Shown here: positions 1-6,686 of the stretch, piece by piece
Numbering within the stretch: the stretch's first letter is position 1
Layout: each line of letters starts with the position of its first letter
Source: Oscillospiraceae bacterium
GTDB taxonomy: Bacteria; Bacillota_A; Clostridia; Oscillospirales; Oscillospiraceae
Direction of reading: 5' to 3'
Assembly: GCA_017415945.1 (NCBI GenBank)
Contig: JAFQDR010000123.1
Span: 1-23,159, forward strand
DNA: 23,159 nt
Made by a program: the position numbers and the translations under genes
The notes under the pieces: model-generated
Told to the model about the DNA's origin: nothing
Database searches by the model: none
The model's input: the letters and a program-made list of their open reading frames with translations, nothing else

Positions 1-470
1 CGGTGACGCAGGAAGGGACGGGAGGTCTTTTCCCAGCGCAGAACGCTGCACCACTGGTTGTACTTCATGGGCAGTTGACGGTGGGTCTGCAGTACGTTTG
101 CAAAGTGCTCGCAGAACAGGGTTTCGGAGGTGGGACGGATCGCATAGCGTTCTTCCAGCTTTTCGCTGCCGCCGTGGGTGACCCACGCACATTCGGGGGC
201 AAAGCCTTCTACGTGGTCCTTTTCCTTCTGCAGCAGGGATTCGGGGATCAGCATGGGCATATATACGTTTTCTACGCCCTGCTTCTTGAATTCCGCATCC
301 ATAATGTTCTGGATGTTTTCCCAAATGGCGTAGCCGTAGGGACGATACACAAAGACACCCTTGATGGAGGAGTAGTCAATGAGCTCCGCCTTCTTGCACA
401 CGTCGGTGTACCACTGGGCAAAGTCGACCTCCATATCGGTGATCTGTTCTACTTTTTTTTCTTTCGCCAT
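1..470 (-). CDS. proS: Prolyl-tRNA synthetase, N-terminal part (runs off the window)
   Basis: Charges tRNA-Pro with proline in the cytoplasm. The first 156 residues are visible, starting [20 protein letters not shown]. They contain the class II synthetase features of the archaeal/eukaryote-like ProS type: [14 protein letters not shown] (about residues 41-54), the [10 protein letters not shown] segment (71-80), the motif-2 region [12 protein letters not shown] (112-123) and [13 protein letters not shown] at the cut edge. The shorter ProS type lacks the editing insertion of the bacterial-type enzyme, but the rest of this gene is outside the window so that cannot be checked. The start has an AAAGG about 11 nt upstream. 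The gene is divergent from the HAAS-like gene. No T-box leader was seen; the 5' leader is only about 45-55 nt from the predicted promoters. Confidence 0.95.
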   Translation of the reverse strand, partial: MAKEKKVEQITDMEVDFAQWYTDVCKKAELIDYSSIKGVFVYRPYGYAIWENIQNIMDAEFKKQGVENVYMPMLIPESLLQKEKDHVEGFAPECAWVTHGGSEKLEERYAIRPTSETLFCEHFANVLQTHRQLPMKYNQWCSVLRWEKTSRPFLRH

Positions 471-511
471 AACCAAATACGACCTTTCTATATTAAATGA
501 AATAATAATGC

Positions 512-554
512 ATTTTAACGCATTCATTGTATCTGTCAAGCGTTCCAATGTCAA
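512..554 (-). promoter_or_regulatory. Two overlapping promoters for proS
   Basis: On the minus strand, TTGACA (549-554) and TACAAT (526-531) are separated by 17 nt. A second TTGACA (534-539) lies 16 nt from TAAAAT (512-517). Both are close to sigma-A consensus and offset by about 15 nt. Seen by eye only; no start-site data. Confidence 0.65.
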
Positions 555-715
555 GTGAAATTCCTGTATGAAGCATGAATACCGCGTGCTGCGGAAACAC
601 TATGTTCTGTGGAAAAGGGAATGAATAAGGTGTGAAGTTTTTATGAATTATGAGTGCCCGAGGGCGATATTCGTGATTTATTCGACAAAAATCGATGGAT
701 TTCAGCGGAATTTCA

Positions 716-744
716 TTGACCGAAAGACTGCTTTCGATTATACT
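716..744 (+). promoter_or_regulatory. Promoter of the HAAS-like operon
   Basis: TTGACC (716-721) and TATACT (739-744) with a 17-nt spacer, followed about 50 nt later by the start at 798. This is a close match to a housekeeping sigma-A promoter. Confidence 0.7.
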
Positions 745-797
745 GGTGACAAGTGCGAATGTATGTACAGACGAAACGAATCTACCGGGAGGTATTT

Positions 798-1880
798 ATG
801 ACTCGTCAAGAATCGTATATTGCCGAGCTGACCCAGCTGTTGTTTTATATGACACCTTGGGATAAGGCTGAGGTATTAAAAGGCATTACCGCCATGATCA
901 ACCACCCCGAAACGGGGCTGCAGGCCATGGAAGAATTGGGAAATCCCATGAAGCTGGCGGTCACACTGCACCGCCAATATACACCCACCCCCGAGCCCAC
1001 TGCCGAAGAAAAGGTGGCTGCTGCGGTTGAGGAGACCCCTGTTGCGGAGGAAGCTTCCGTTGAGGAAGAGGCTCCCGCCGAGGAGGAAGCCCCCGTTGAG
1101 GAGGAAGCTCCCGTCGAGGAAGAGGCTCCCGCCGAGGAGGAAGCCCCCGTTGAGGAGGAAGCTCCCGTCGAGGAGGAAGCTCCCGTTGAGGAGGAAGCTC
1201 CCGTCGAGGAAGAGGCTCCTGCCGAGGAGGAAGCCCCCGTTGAGGAGGAAGCTCCTGTCGAGGATGAAGCTCCCGTTGAGGAGGAAGCTCCCGTTGAGGA
1301 AGAGGCTCCCGCTGAGGAAGAGGCTCCCGTCGAGGAAGAAGCTCCCGTCGAGGAGGAAGCCCCCGTCGAGGAAGAGGCTCTCGTCGAGGAGGAAGCTCCC
1401 GTTGTGGAAGAGGCTCCCGTGGTGTCCTTGCGGTATGAAGAAAGAGCGGGGCAGGAGAAGATCTTTGCGGAGATTTTCAATGCAGTGACGGAGGCACAAT
1501 CTGGGGTATCTCTGGAAGCCGAAAAGCCTGCGGAAACGGTCCGCAAGGCGCGGTACTTGTTCCTGATCCCCTATATTGCGCTGGCAGTGATTGTGGGCGT
1601 ACCCGCTACCCTGATTTTTGCGCTGGCCAATGTGGCAGTGTTTGCGGTGACTCTGGTGAGCCTTGCTGCCGTGGTATATTTGGTGATCTTCCAGCTGCTG
1701 CCCGCTGCGGTGCTGGCAAGCAAGCTGATCCTATTGGGCTTGACACTGCTGATGACAGTGGTCACTCTATTACTGGGTACCATGACCGTCTGGTTCCTGC
1801 GTACCGCAACCACCGGCTTCCCCCGATTCCTCATTGAGGTTGCACGGAAGCACGGTTATCGGGAGGTGGAAGTACAGTGA
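798..1880 (+). CDS. HAAS-like (DUF1700-type) membrane protein with a long acidic EEEAPV repeat
   Basis: The start at 798 (MTRQESYIAEL) is chosen because GGGAGGT lies 5-6 nt upstream; an in-frame ATG at 753 has no ribosome site. Residues 1-58 resemble a HAAS domain: a short helical unit ending in the typical EELGNPMKLA turn. Residues 89-208 are 20 tandem EEEAP[V/A] hexapeptides, strongly acidic and probably extended. After a short linker, about residues 255-345 hold three or so hydrophobic segments (starting LFLIPYIALAVIV), then a short basic tail. HAAS proteins usually sit beside PadR regulators or DUF4097 proteins and act at the membrane; the exact role here is unknown. The next gene starts inside this stop codon, so the two are probably translated together. 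Family assignment rests on the LG[ND]P pattern and layout, not on a search. Confidence 0.75.
   Translation: MTRQESYIAELTQLLFYMTPWDKAEVLKGITAMINHPETGLQAMEELGNPMKLAVTLHRQYTPTPEPTAEEKVAAAVEETPVAEEASVEEEAPAEEEAPVEEEAPVEEEAPAEEEAPVEEEAPVEEEAPVEEEAPVEEEAPAEEEAPVEEEAPVEDEAPVEEEAPVEEEAPAEEEAPVEEEAPVEEEAPVEEEALVEEEAPVVEEAPVVSLRYEERAGQEKIFAEIFNAVTEAQSGVSLEAEKPAETVRKARYLFLIPYIALAVIVGVPATLIFALANVAVFAVTLVSLAAVVYLVIFQLLPAAVLASKLILLGLTLLMTVVTLLLGTMTVWFLRTATTGFPRFLIEVARKHGYREVEVQ
1062..1421 (+). repeat. Twenty tandem 18-bp repeats inside the HAAS-like gene
   Basis: The 360 bp divide exactly into 20 units coding EEEAPV, with A in place of V in five or so units and rare variants (EDEAPV, EEEALV, VEEAPV). Synonymous changes (CCC/CCT, GTT/GTC, GAG/GAA) are scattered among units, and blocks of units share the same pattern, as expected from past unequal recombination or slippage. 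Confidence 0.95.
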
Positions 1881-2050
1881 AGCGTCCTTTGAAGATTTTT
1901 GTGATCGCCTTGTGCGTTCTGGCTGCTGTGGGTCTGGTGTGCATCGGTGTCGGTGTGGTTCTGGGCGGTGACTTCGGCGGCGTGCTCAATGATATTGGAG
2001 CAGACCTGTATGCCCGCCTGCAGGCAGCGGCAACACTGCTGGACCATTAA
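1877..2050 (+). CDS. Small single-pass membrane protein, possible reduced DUF4097-type partner
   Basis: A 57-residue protein read from GTG at 1877: MKRPLKIFVIALCVLAAVGL, then a hydrophobic stretch and GGDFGGVLNDIGADLYARLQ. The GTG overlaps the stop of the preceding gene by 4 nt (GTGA), with GGGAGGTGG about 10 nt upstream, so translational coupling is likely. Residues 7-30 form one membrane segment with a basic N-terminus, so the C-terminus should face outside. HAAS genes are often followed by DUF4097 proteins that start with a similar basic-TM-glycine segment. This protein could be the remaining N-terminus of such a protein, but the similarity is weak. It ends just before a terminator. Confidence 0.7.
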   Translation: MKRPLKIFVIALCVLAAVGLVCIGVGVVLGGDFGGVLNDIGADLYARLQAAATLLDH

Positions 2051-2057
2051 AGCAAAA

Positions 2058-2092
2058 TGTATCCCCTGTCCCTTTTGGACGGGGGATATTTC
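2058..2092 (+). terminator. Terminator of the HAAS-like operon (copy 1)
   Basis: Hairpin ATCCCCTGTCC / GGACGGGGGAT with a short loop, followed by ATTTC. It lies 8 nt after the stop at 2050. A near-identical copy stands at 2319-2354. Confidence 0.75.
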
Positions 2093-2318
2093 AGACTGTC
2101 AAAAAATGCTTCGCAGAATTTCGTCCGTAAGGACGAAACAAAGTCAAATCTATTTTTCGCGCCGGCATGTACGAAGCGAAAAATACAAATAGGGCTGCAA
2201 GTGTGGAATTTGTTCGCAGATTGCGGACAAATTATGCGCGCGGCAGACCTGCTTGCCCTTCGCGTAAGCGGGGGCATCTCTGTCAAAATGCTCCGTAGGA
2301 GTATTTTGACAGACTCAT
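2093..2318. other. Gene-free stretch made of successive hairpins
   Basis: No convincing gene. It holds a series of inverted repeats: 2119-2138 (TTTCGTCC/GGACGAAA), 2151-2185 (perfect 10-bp arms TATTTTTCGC/GCGAAAAATA), 2207-2233 (AATTTGTTCGC/GCGGACAAATT, one mismatch) and 2281-2311 (TGTCAAAATGCTCC/GGAGTATTTTGACA, one mismatch). The piece after the first terminator copy resembles the piece just before the second, which suggests an old duplication. It could be a structured RNA or decayed repeats. Confidence 0.6.
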
Positions 2319-2354
2319 ATATCCCCTGTCCTTTGGGACGGGGGATATTTTTTA
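2319..2354 (+). terminator. Second copy of the same terminator hairpin
   Basis: ATATCCCCTGTCC / GGGACGGGGGATAT followed by a run of six T. The stem is almost the same as at 2058-2092. It is the stronger of the two because of the longer T run. Confidence 0.75.
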
Positions 2355-2416
2355 GTGAAGAGAGAAAAGAGAAGAGTGAAGAGAAGCGGTCAAATCCAAT
2401 TTGCCAATTGGATTTG
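2355..2416. repeat. Polypurine GTGAAGAGAG repeat, copy A
   Basis: A GTGAAGAGAGAAAAGAGAAG-type purine stretch, then an inverted repeat CAAATCCAATT / AATTGGATTTG (2391-2416). It lies between two converging transcription units. Related copies are at 5089-5234 and 13444-13590. Confidence 0.8.
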
Positions 2417-2437
2417 CAATAGAGACGCTCCTTTCCT

Positions 2438-3487
2438 TCATCTATAGAGCTTGATCACACCGCTGCTGTTCAGGCTGCTAAGCACCACGCACGCCATGGG
2501 CAGTCCGATCATGCCCCACAGCCCCGCCAGCTGCCATCCCGCGTACAGGCTTACCAATGCCGCTACGGGATGCAGGCCCAAGCGGCTGCCCATGAGCTTT
2601 GCCTGCAGCACATTGTGAACCACCAGCAGCACCCCGTATATGGCCAGCAGAGCTATGGCACGGGAGGGTCGTCCCAGCAGCAAAGCGATCAGCGCCCAAG
2701 GCAGCAGAACCGCACCCGCACCCAGAATGGGCAGGGCATCTATGACAGCGATGCCTGCGGCGGCGGGGAGACTGTCGGGAATGTCCATCATGGCGAAGGC
2801 TGCCAGCAAAATCAGGAAGGTGACACCGCTGAGGATGCACTGCACCTTCAGATACCCGCCCAAGGCCTCCCGCAGCACCGTGCCTACCATGTGCAAACGC
2901 CGGGCCATAGGCTCCGACAGCTGACGGCGGAAGAAAACCCCCATATCCCTGTAATACAGAGAAAAGAAATAGACCCCGATGACGGCGGTACAGAGAAACA
3001 GCAGCCCGTCGGGGGAGGCCTTGGCCACGGCGGTCATGCCCTCCAGTGCTTGACGGGACAGCCGCGTGGGCAGGGCGGACAGCTGCTCGGCAAACCCGTC
3101 GACCATGACGGACAGCTGTGCGGCGGTCTCTCGTGGCATGGATGCCATGACGGTGTCCAGAGCATGGCGGAGCTGTTGGGTAGTGTCTGTGATCACCACC
3201 AACAGGTCGGGCACCTTCCCGGCATAGGCGGAAACCAGTCCGCTGCTTCCCACTGCGCACAGCAGAACAACACCGAAACACAGCCCCAGTGCCGCTGTGG
3301 TTACAAGGGCAGAGGCTATGTTTCGCCGTACCCCTCTTCGGCACATTCCCTGCACCGCGGGTTCTATGATCGCCGCCGCTGCCAATGCGGGCAGGAAGGG
3401 GGCGAACAGAGGTAATGTATACCGCAGCAGCCATAGCAGCAGAACTGCGGCAAGGATTCCCGATAGTATGGTAAAGGCTTGTTTCAT
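2438..3487 (-). CDS. AI-2E family permease, YtvI-like
   Basis: A 349-residue polytopic membrane protein. The start MKQAFTILSG at 3487 is chosen because GGAG lies about 8 nt upstream; the open frame continues to 4369 but that extension runs through the divergent ACT gene and is not credible. Hydrophobic segments lie at roughly 5-40, 60-90, 165-185, 215-250, 255-280 and 300-345, typical of the AI-2E/PerM family (usual length about 350). The internal stretch at 95-160 is the soluble region seen in this family. Members in spore-formers (YtvI) are linked to sporulation; others export small molecules. Substrate unknown. It converges on the HAAS-like operon and is divergent from the ACT-domain gene, with a palindrome between the two starts. 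Confidence 0.85.
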   Translation of the reverse strand: MKQAFTILSGILAAVLLLWLLRYTLPLFAPFLPALAAAAIIEPAVQGMCRRGVRRNIASALVTTAALGLCFGVVLLCAVGSSGLVSAYAGKVPDLLVVITDTTQQLRHALDTVMASMPRETAAQLSVMVDGFAEQLSALPTRLSRQALEGMTAVAKASPDGLLFLCTAVIGVYFFSLYYRDMGVFFRRQLSEPMARRLHMVGTVLREALGGYLKVQCILSGVTFLILLAAFAMMDIPDSLPAAAGIAVIDALPILGAGAVLLPWALIALLLGRPSRAIALLAIYGVLLVVHNVLQAKLMGSRLGLHPVAALVSLYAGWQLAGLWGMIGLPMACVVLSSLNSSGVIKLYR

Positions 3488-3540
3488 AGACACTCCGATC
3501 AAAAATATGGTATGTTCCGCCAAGCTTTGAGGGACATTTG

Positions 3541-3566
3541 TATGCAAACACAACAAAGTTTGCATA
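3541..3566. promoter_or_regulatory. Palindrome between divergent genes, possible operator
   Basis: Perfect 9-bp inverted repeat TATGCAAAC / GTTTGCATA with an 8-nt centre. It lies 54-80 nt upstream of the permease start and just upstream of the -35 box of the ACT gene. The octamer ACATTTGT also occurs on both sides of it. Confidence 0.5.
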
Positions 3567-3571
3567 TGTAC

Positions 3572-3600
3572 TTGAAGTGTGGACATTTGTGTGGTATAAA
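3572..3600 (+). promoter_or_regulatory. Promoter of the ACT-domain gene
   Basis: TTGAAG (3572-3577) and TATAAA (3595-3600) with a 17-nt spacer, about 60 nt before the start at 3662. Confidence 0.65.
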
Positions 3601-3661
3601 TATTACAAAGAAACAAATATGCGCGGAGTGAAGACACCGCAAAGAAACATGGAGGAACACT

Positions 3662-4108
3662 ATGGCAGACAGAGAACAGCCCAAATTCTATCTCGTACAG
3701 GCAGATATGTTGCCGGAAATCTTCCTGAAGGTGGTTCATGCCCGTGAGCTGCTGACTACCGGTCAGGCAAAGACCGTCTCCGATGCGGTCAATCAGGTGG
3801 GCATCAGCCGCAGCGCCTTTTACAAGTACAAGGATTCCGTTATCCCCTTCCGCGACATGATGCAGGGACGAATCTTTACCTTCCACACTGTCCTTCTGGA
3901 TAAGCAGGGCATTTTGAGCAGTGTGCTGGGGCTTTTTGCTTCCGTGGGTGCCAACATCCTGACCATCAACCAGTCCATCCCCTCTGACGGTGTGGCCTTT
4001 GTGACTATCTCCGCCAAGCTGGACAATGCGGACATTACCCCCGATGAGCTCATTCTGCGTGTGCGCAATGCCGACGGCGTAGTCTCTGCCGAACTGCTGG
4101 CAGGCTGA
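3662..4108 (+). CDS. UPF0735 ACT-domain protein (PheB-like)
   Basis: A 148-residue cytoplasmic protein, the usual length of the family. Residues 1-70 contain a helix-turn-helix-like stretch (TVSDAVNQVGISRSAFYKYKD, about 38-58). Residues 72-146 form one ACT domain, with HTVLLDKQGILSSVLGLFA and the NILTINQSIP strand typical of amino-acid-binding ACT folds. The start has GGAGG about 7 nt upstream. Family members often lie beside homoserine dehydrogenase or aromatic amino-acid genes and are thought to sense amino acids; direct DNA binding is inferred only. The next gene is an aspartate kinase lacking its own ACT domains, which makes a role in aspartate-family amino-acid control plausible. A strong terminator and a repeat lie between the two, so they may not share a transcript. 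Confidence 0.88.
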   Translation: MADREQPKFYLVQADMLPEIFLKVVHARELLTTGQAKTVSDAVNQVGISRSAFYKYKDSVIPFRDMMQGRIFTFHTVLLDKQGILSSVLGLFASVGANILTINQSIPSDGVAFVTISAKLDNADITPDELILRVRNADGVVSAELLAG

Positions 4109-4125
4109 GTCAACAAAATCGTTAT

Positions 4126-4160
4126 CGCCTCTGTCCCTTTGGGACAGGGGCGGTTTTTGT
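4126..4160 (+). terminator. Terminator of the ACT-domain gene
   Basis: Stem CGCCTCTGTCCC / GGGACAGGGGCG with a TTT loop, followed by GTTTTTGTTT. It starts 17 nt after the stop. Confidence 0.85.
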
Positions 4161-4177
4161 TTGCGTGAAAAGTGAAT

Positions 4178-4249
4178 GTAGGGGCGGCACCCTCGACGCC
4201 TCTTAAAATAGGTGGTATGGTAAGGGCCGATGAGGGCATCGGCCCCTAC
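4178..4249. repeat. GTAGGG...CCCTAC palindromic element
   Basis: A 72-bp unit beginning GTAGGGGCGGC and ending GGCCCCTAC, with an inner hairpin GGGCCGAT / ATCGGCCC. It belongs to a family that recurs at 6459, 10809, 11395, 11647 and 16888. Confidence 0.75.
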
Positions 4250-4294
4250 GAATCCAATCTTTACTGTTTCTATGGATTTGGCGTTGCGTGGGGA

Positions 4295-4323
4295 TGTCAG
4301 TTGATTGCATTTCCGCATACAAT
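4295..4323 (+). promoter_or_regulatory. Weak candidate promoter of the aspartate kinase
   Basis: A good -10 box TACAAT (4318-4323), but only TGTCAG (4295-4300) at 17 nt as a -35. About 45 nt before the start. Confidence 0.35.
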
Positions 4324-4367
4324 ACGGTGGGATTCGATTTGAATGCCCACAGGGAGGAAGAACGATC

Positions 4368-5105
4368 ATGCTGACAGTTCAGAAGTTCGGGGGGACATCC
4401 GTTGCCGATGCCGAGCGGATACGGTATGCGGCGGGGATCGTTTCCCATACCTATGACAAAGGATACGATGTGGTAGTGGTGGTATCGGCACAGGGAGATA
4501 CCACCGATGTGCTGCTGGAAAAAGCGGCGGAGCTGAGCTGTGCCCCGGGGCCTCGGGAGCTGGATATGCTGCTGACCACGGGGGAGCAGATGTCCGCTGC
4601 GCTGATGGCCATGTGCTTGGAGGAGATGGGCTATCCTGCCATATCTCTGACAGGTTGGCAGGCGGGGGTGGAAACTACCGCCGTCCACGGGGATGCCCGC
4701 ATTTTGCGCATTGATACCGCTCGCTTGCTGCGGGAGCTGCACCGAGGGCGTATTGTCATCGTGGCAGGCTTTCAGGGCATTTCCGCACAGGGAGAAATCA
4801 CCACCTTGGGCCGTGGCGGTTCCGACACCACGGCGGTGGCACTGGCGGCTGCGCTGGGTGCTGACCGTTGTGAGATTTTTACCGATGTGGACGGGGTCTA
4901 TACCGCCGACCCTCGAAAATTTTCCCATGCGGTAAAGCTGAAGGAGATCTCCTATGACAATATGCTGGCCATGGCACGGAACGGGGCACAGGTGCTCCAT
5001 GACCGATGCGTGGAGCTGGCCAAGGAACACGGAATCGTTCTGGAGGTGCGGTCGGCGTTTACAGATGCGGAAGGAACAATTATAGGAGAGAAAAGAGAAG
5101 GGTGA
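4368..5105 (+). CDS. Aspartate kinase, catalytic domain only
   Basis: Catalyses ATP-dependent phosphorylation of aspartate, the first step toward lysine, threonine and methionine. At 245 residues it is far below the usual ~400. The kinase fold is complete to the eye: KFGGTSV (6-12), [12 protein letters not shown] (70-81), VAGFQGI (132-138), [13 protein letters not shown] (148-160) and [13 protein letters not shown] (171-183). Both C-terminal ACT domains, which normally carry feedback control, are absent. The coding sequence runs straight into a polypurine repeat, and the last residues GEKREG and the stop come from that repeat. The start has AGGGAGGAAG about 8 nt upstream. It may be a naturally ACT-less kinase, perhaps controlled by the ACT protein upstream, or a truncated gene; no ACT remnant was seen downstream. 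Confidence 0.88.
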   Translation: MLTVQKFGGTSVADAERIRYAAGIVSHTYDKGYDVVVVVSAQGDTTDVLLEKAAELSCAPGPRELDMLLTTGEQMSAALMAMCLEEMGYPAISLTGWQAGVETTAVHGDARILRIDTARLLRELHRGRIVIVAGFQGISAQGEITTLGRGGSDTTAVALAAALGADRCEIFTDVDGVYTADPRKFSHAVKLKEISYDNMLAMARNGAQVLHDRCVELAKEHGIVLEVRSAFTDAEGTIIGEKREG

Positions 5106-5234
5106 AGAGAGAAAAGAAAAAGACCCACCAATTCTGCTGAATTGGTGGGGTTTTAAATGATTTTTATAACAAATCCAATTTAAAAATTGGATTTGACATC
5201 AACTCTTCACTTTTCACTATTCTCTCTTCACTCC
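5089..5234. repeat. Polypurine GTGAAGAGAG repeat, copy B, with inverted end
   Basis: Starts as GAGAGAAAAGAGAAGGGTGAAG overlapping the 3' end of the kinase. It includes the kinase terminator and an inverted repeat CAAATCCAATTT / AAATTGGATTTG (5170-5195), and ends with the pyrimidine complement CTCTTCACTTTTCACTATTC (5203-5234). The two ends form an imperfect inverted repeat. It lies between two converging genes. Confidence 0.8.
5118..5155 (+). terminator. Terminator of the aspartate kinase
   Basis: Stem CCCACCAATTC / GAATTGGTGGG (5124-5149), preceded by an A run and followed by GTTTTAAA. It lies within repeat copy B. Confidence 0.8.
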
Positions 5235-5268
5235 ATATGATTGATGCACTTGTGTATCAATCATATGG
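5233..5268. repeat. Long inverted repeat at the 3' end of the CapA-type gene
   Basis: Arms CCATATGATTGATGCA and TGTATCAATCATATGG, 16 bp with one mismatch around a 4-nt loop. One arm contains the last codons and stop of the CapA-type gene. It may act as a transcript-end hairpin, although no T run follows on either strand. Confidence 0.65.
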
Positions 5269-6342
5269 CAGGTTCCCGCCGCTGTAGGTTCCGTCCAGCT
5301 TACTCATGATACGTGCGTATTCCTTACTGTCCGCTGCGTAGGGGGTGGGACGGAAGTCGTTCTGGTGGGGGTTGGTGCTGATGGAGCAGGGGATGACAGT
5401 CAGCTCTCCCAGATGCACGGTGCCGTCAAGCTCGCGGATGACCTCCTGCTGTACGAAGGCGGTGTCGTAGTCCTTGGGATCCCCGTTGCCGCCGAAGCTG
5501 AAATTCCCCAGAGAATAGTAGATGATGCCGCCGTTGTATTCCTCAATGGGCTGGAGCACATGGGGATGGGTGCCGAATACGATATCCGCACCCGCGTCAA
5601 TGGCGGCGTGACCGATGCGCTGCTGCTCCTCGTTGGGCTTAAAGGTGTTTTCAATGCCCCAGTGGGCGGCCAGAATGACGATGTCCACAGTGGGGTCGGC
5701 ATCCAGTGCGGATACAGCCGCGGTGATTTGGTCAATGTTCAGATTATCCAGAGACACTGCGTAGACCCCTAAGGTCAGTCCCGATTCCGTGGTGTAGACA
5801 AAGCTGCCGTCCTGTTGGGCAAAGGTGACCCCCGCCTCGGTGAGGGTGGCAACGGTGCTGTCATAGCCCGCCTGCCCGTGGTCCATGGTGTGGTTGTTGG
5901 CAATGGTCACTGCCTCCACACTGTTTTCCGTCAGGACATTTACCAAATGGGTGGGGCCTCGGAACACATGCTTTTTCACCACGGCGGTGCTTTGATCCGC
6001 CAGAACCCCCTCCAGATTTACCATGGAGAAATCATCATTTGCAAAGTAGTCGATGACATTTTCAAAGGGATAGGTGTGGTTTTCCTTGACGGTGTTGACA
6101 AAGCTGCAGCCTACGGAATAGCTCTGCTCCGCACCCCCCAAGGTGCAGTCCCCCGCAAAGGTCAGGGTATAGTGCTGGGGCGTGGGGATCGGTGTGGGTG
6201 TAGGCGTTGGCGTGGGTGTGACGGCCTCCGTGGGTGCGGGTGTGGGGCCGGCCTCCCCGGTGTCCTTGGGGGTGCAGCCAAACGCGCCCAGCAGCAGAAT
6301 TGCCGCAGCGGTCAGGGACAGAATGGGTTTATGTAAATTCAT
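5257..6342 (-). CDS. CapA-family lipoprotein (poly-gamma-glutamate capsule type metallophosphatase)
   Basis: A 361-residue exported lipoprotein. The start MNLHKPILSL is placed at 6342, with GGAGG 7 nt upstream. A signal peptide with lipobox LLGAFGC ends near residue 23. A Thr/Pro linker (TPTPTPTPIPTP) follows at about 34-55 and would span the wall. The CapA/PGA_cap metal-dependent phosphatase-like fold then shows its hallmark motifs: TFAGDCTLGG, VNLEGVLAD, IANNHTMDHG, LAAHWGIE, FGTHPHVLQPIEEY and YYSLGNFSF. CapA proteins take part in poly-gamma-glutamate synthesis or export, but no pgsB/pgsC partner is visible here, so the substrate is open. The gene stands alone, converging on the aspartate kinase. 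Confidence 0.9.
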   Translation of the reverse strand: MNLHKPILSLTAAAILLLGAFGCTPKDTGEAGPTPAPTEAVTPTPTPTPTPIPTPQHYTLTFAGDCTLGGAEQSYSVGCSFVNTVKENHTYPFENVIDYFANDDFSMVNLEGVLADQSTAVVKKHVFRGPTHLVNVLTENSVEAVTIANNHTMDHGQAGYDSTVATLTEAGVTFAQQDGSFVYTTESGLTLGVYAVSLDNLNIDQITAAVSALDADPTVDIVILAAHWGIENTFKPNEEQQRIGHAAIDAGADIVFGTHPHVLQPIEEYNGGIIYYSLGNFSFGGNGDPKDYDTAFVQQEVIRELDGTVHLGELTVIPCSISTNPHQNDFRPTPYAADSKEYARIMSKLDGTYSGGNLPYD

Positions 6343-6373
6343 GGAAAAGCCTCCGTTGTTGTCGTTTAATGAG

Positions 6374-6402
6374 ATAATAGATGGTTTTGCGCGGAAATGC
6401 AA
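6374..6402 (-). promoter_or_regulatory. Promoter of the CapA-type gene
   Basis: On the minus strand TTGCAT (6397-6402) and TATTAT (6374-6379) with a 17-nt spacer, about 32 nt upstream of the start at 6342. Confidence 0.6.
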
Positions 6403-6458
6403 CAGGGAAGTGTGTTATTCGAAGAGCTCCATGGGGGCAGAGATGTTGGTTAGAGGTC

Positions 6459-6570
6459 GTAGGGGCGCCCCTCGCGGGTGCCCGTTAGAAGGACAGCCGC
6501 AGCCTCCGCATAAATTGCGGTGATCTGCCGACGGAACTTACCTTATTCCGTCGGCAAGGGCTGTCCCTAC
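6459..6570. repeat. GTAGGG...CCCTAC palindromic element
   Basis: A 112-bp unit starting GTAGGGGCGCCCC and ending GGGCTGTCCCTAC, with an inner pair GGACAGCC / GGCTGTCC and a hairpin TGCCGACGGAA / TTCCGTCGGCA. Confidence 0.7.
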
Positions 6571-6592
6571 GGGAGCTGAGGGGAAGGGAATG

Positions 6593-6642
6593 AATCCCCC
6601 CTGTCGCTTGCGCGACACCCCCCCTTTAGGCAAGGGGGCTTG
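6593..6642. repeat. Half unit of the CAAGGGGG-type repeat
   Basis: AATCCCCC, then hairpins TGTCGC/GCGACA (6602-6617) and CCCCCTTTAGGCAAGGGGG, ending in GGCTTGG. It resembles one end of the full units at 8462 and 11743 and the half unit at 17040. Confidence 0.65.
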
Positions 6643-6686
6643 GCTGCGGGGAAATGAAAAATATTACGTTAATTTGCGGACACATA

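Noticed and set aside
471..560. T-box riboswitch upstream of proS
   Set aside because: The leader from the promoters to the start is only about 50 nt and lacks the conserved T-box sequence and an anti-terminator.
845..1546. Long minus-strand reading frames of Ala/Ser/Thr/Gly type (and other frames) over the HAAS-like gene
   Set aside because: They are shadows of the 18-bp repeat, which has no stop codon in several frames. They lack ribosome sites and family features.
2057..2422. A 121-residue open frame through the hairpin chain
   Set aside because: It runs through both terminator copies and a polypurine repeat, with no ribosome site and no domain.
3488..4369. N-terminal extension of the AI-2E permease frame
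   Set aside because: It crosses the divergent ACT gene antisense and its promoter; a start with a ribosome site exists at 3487.
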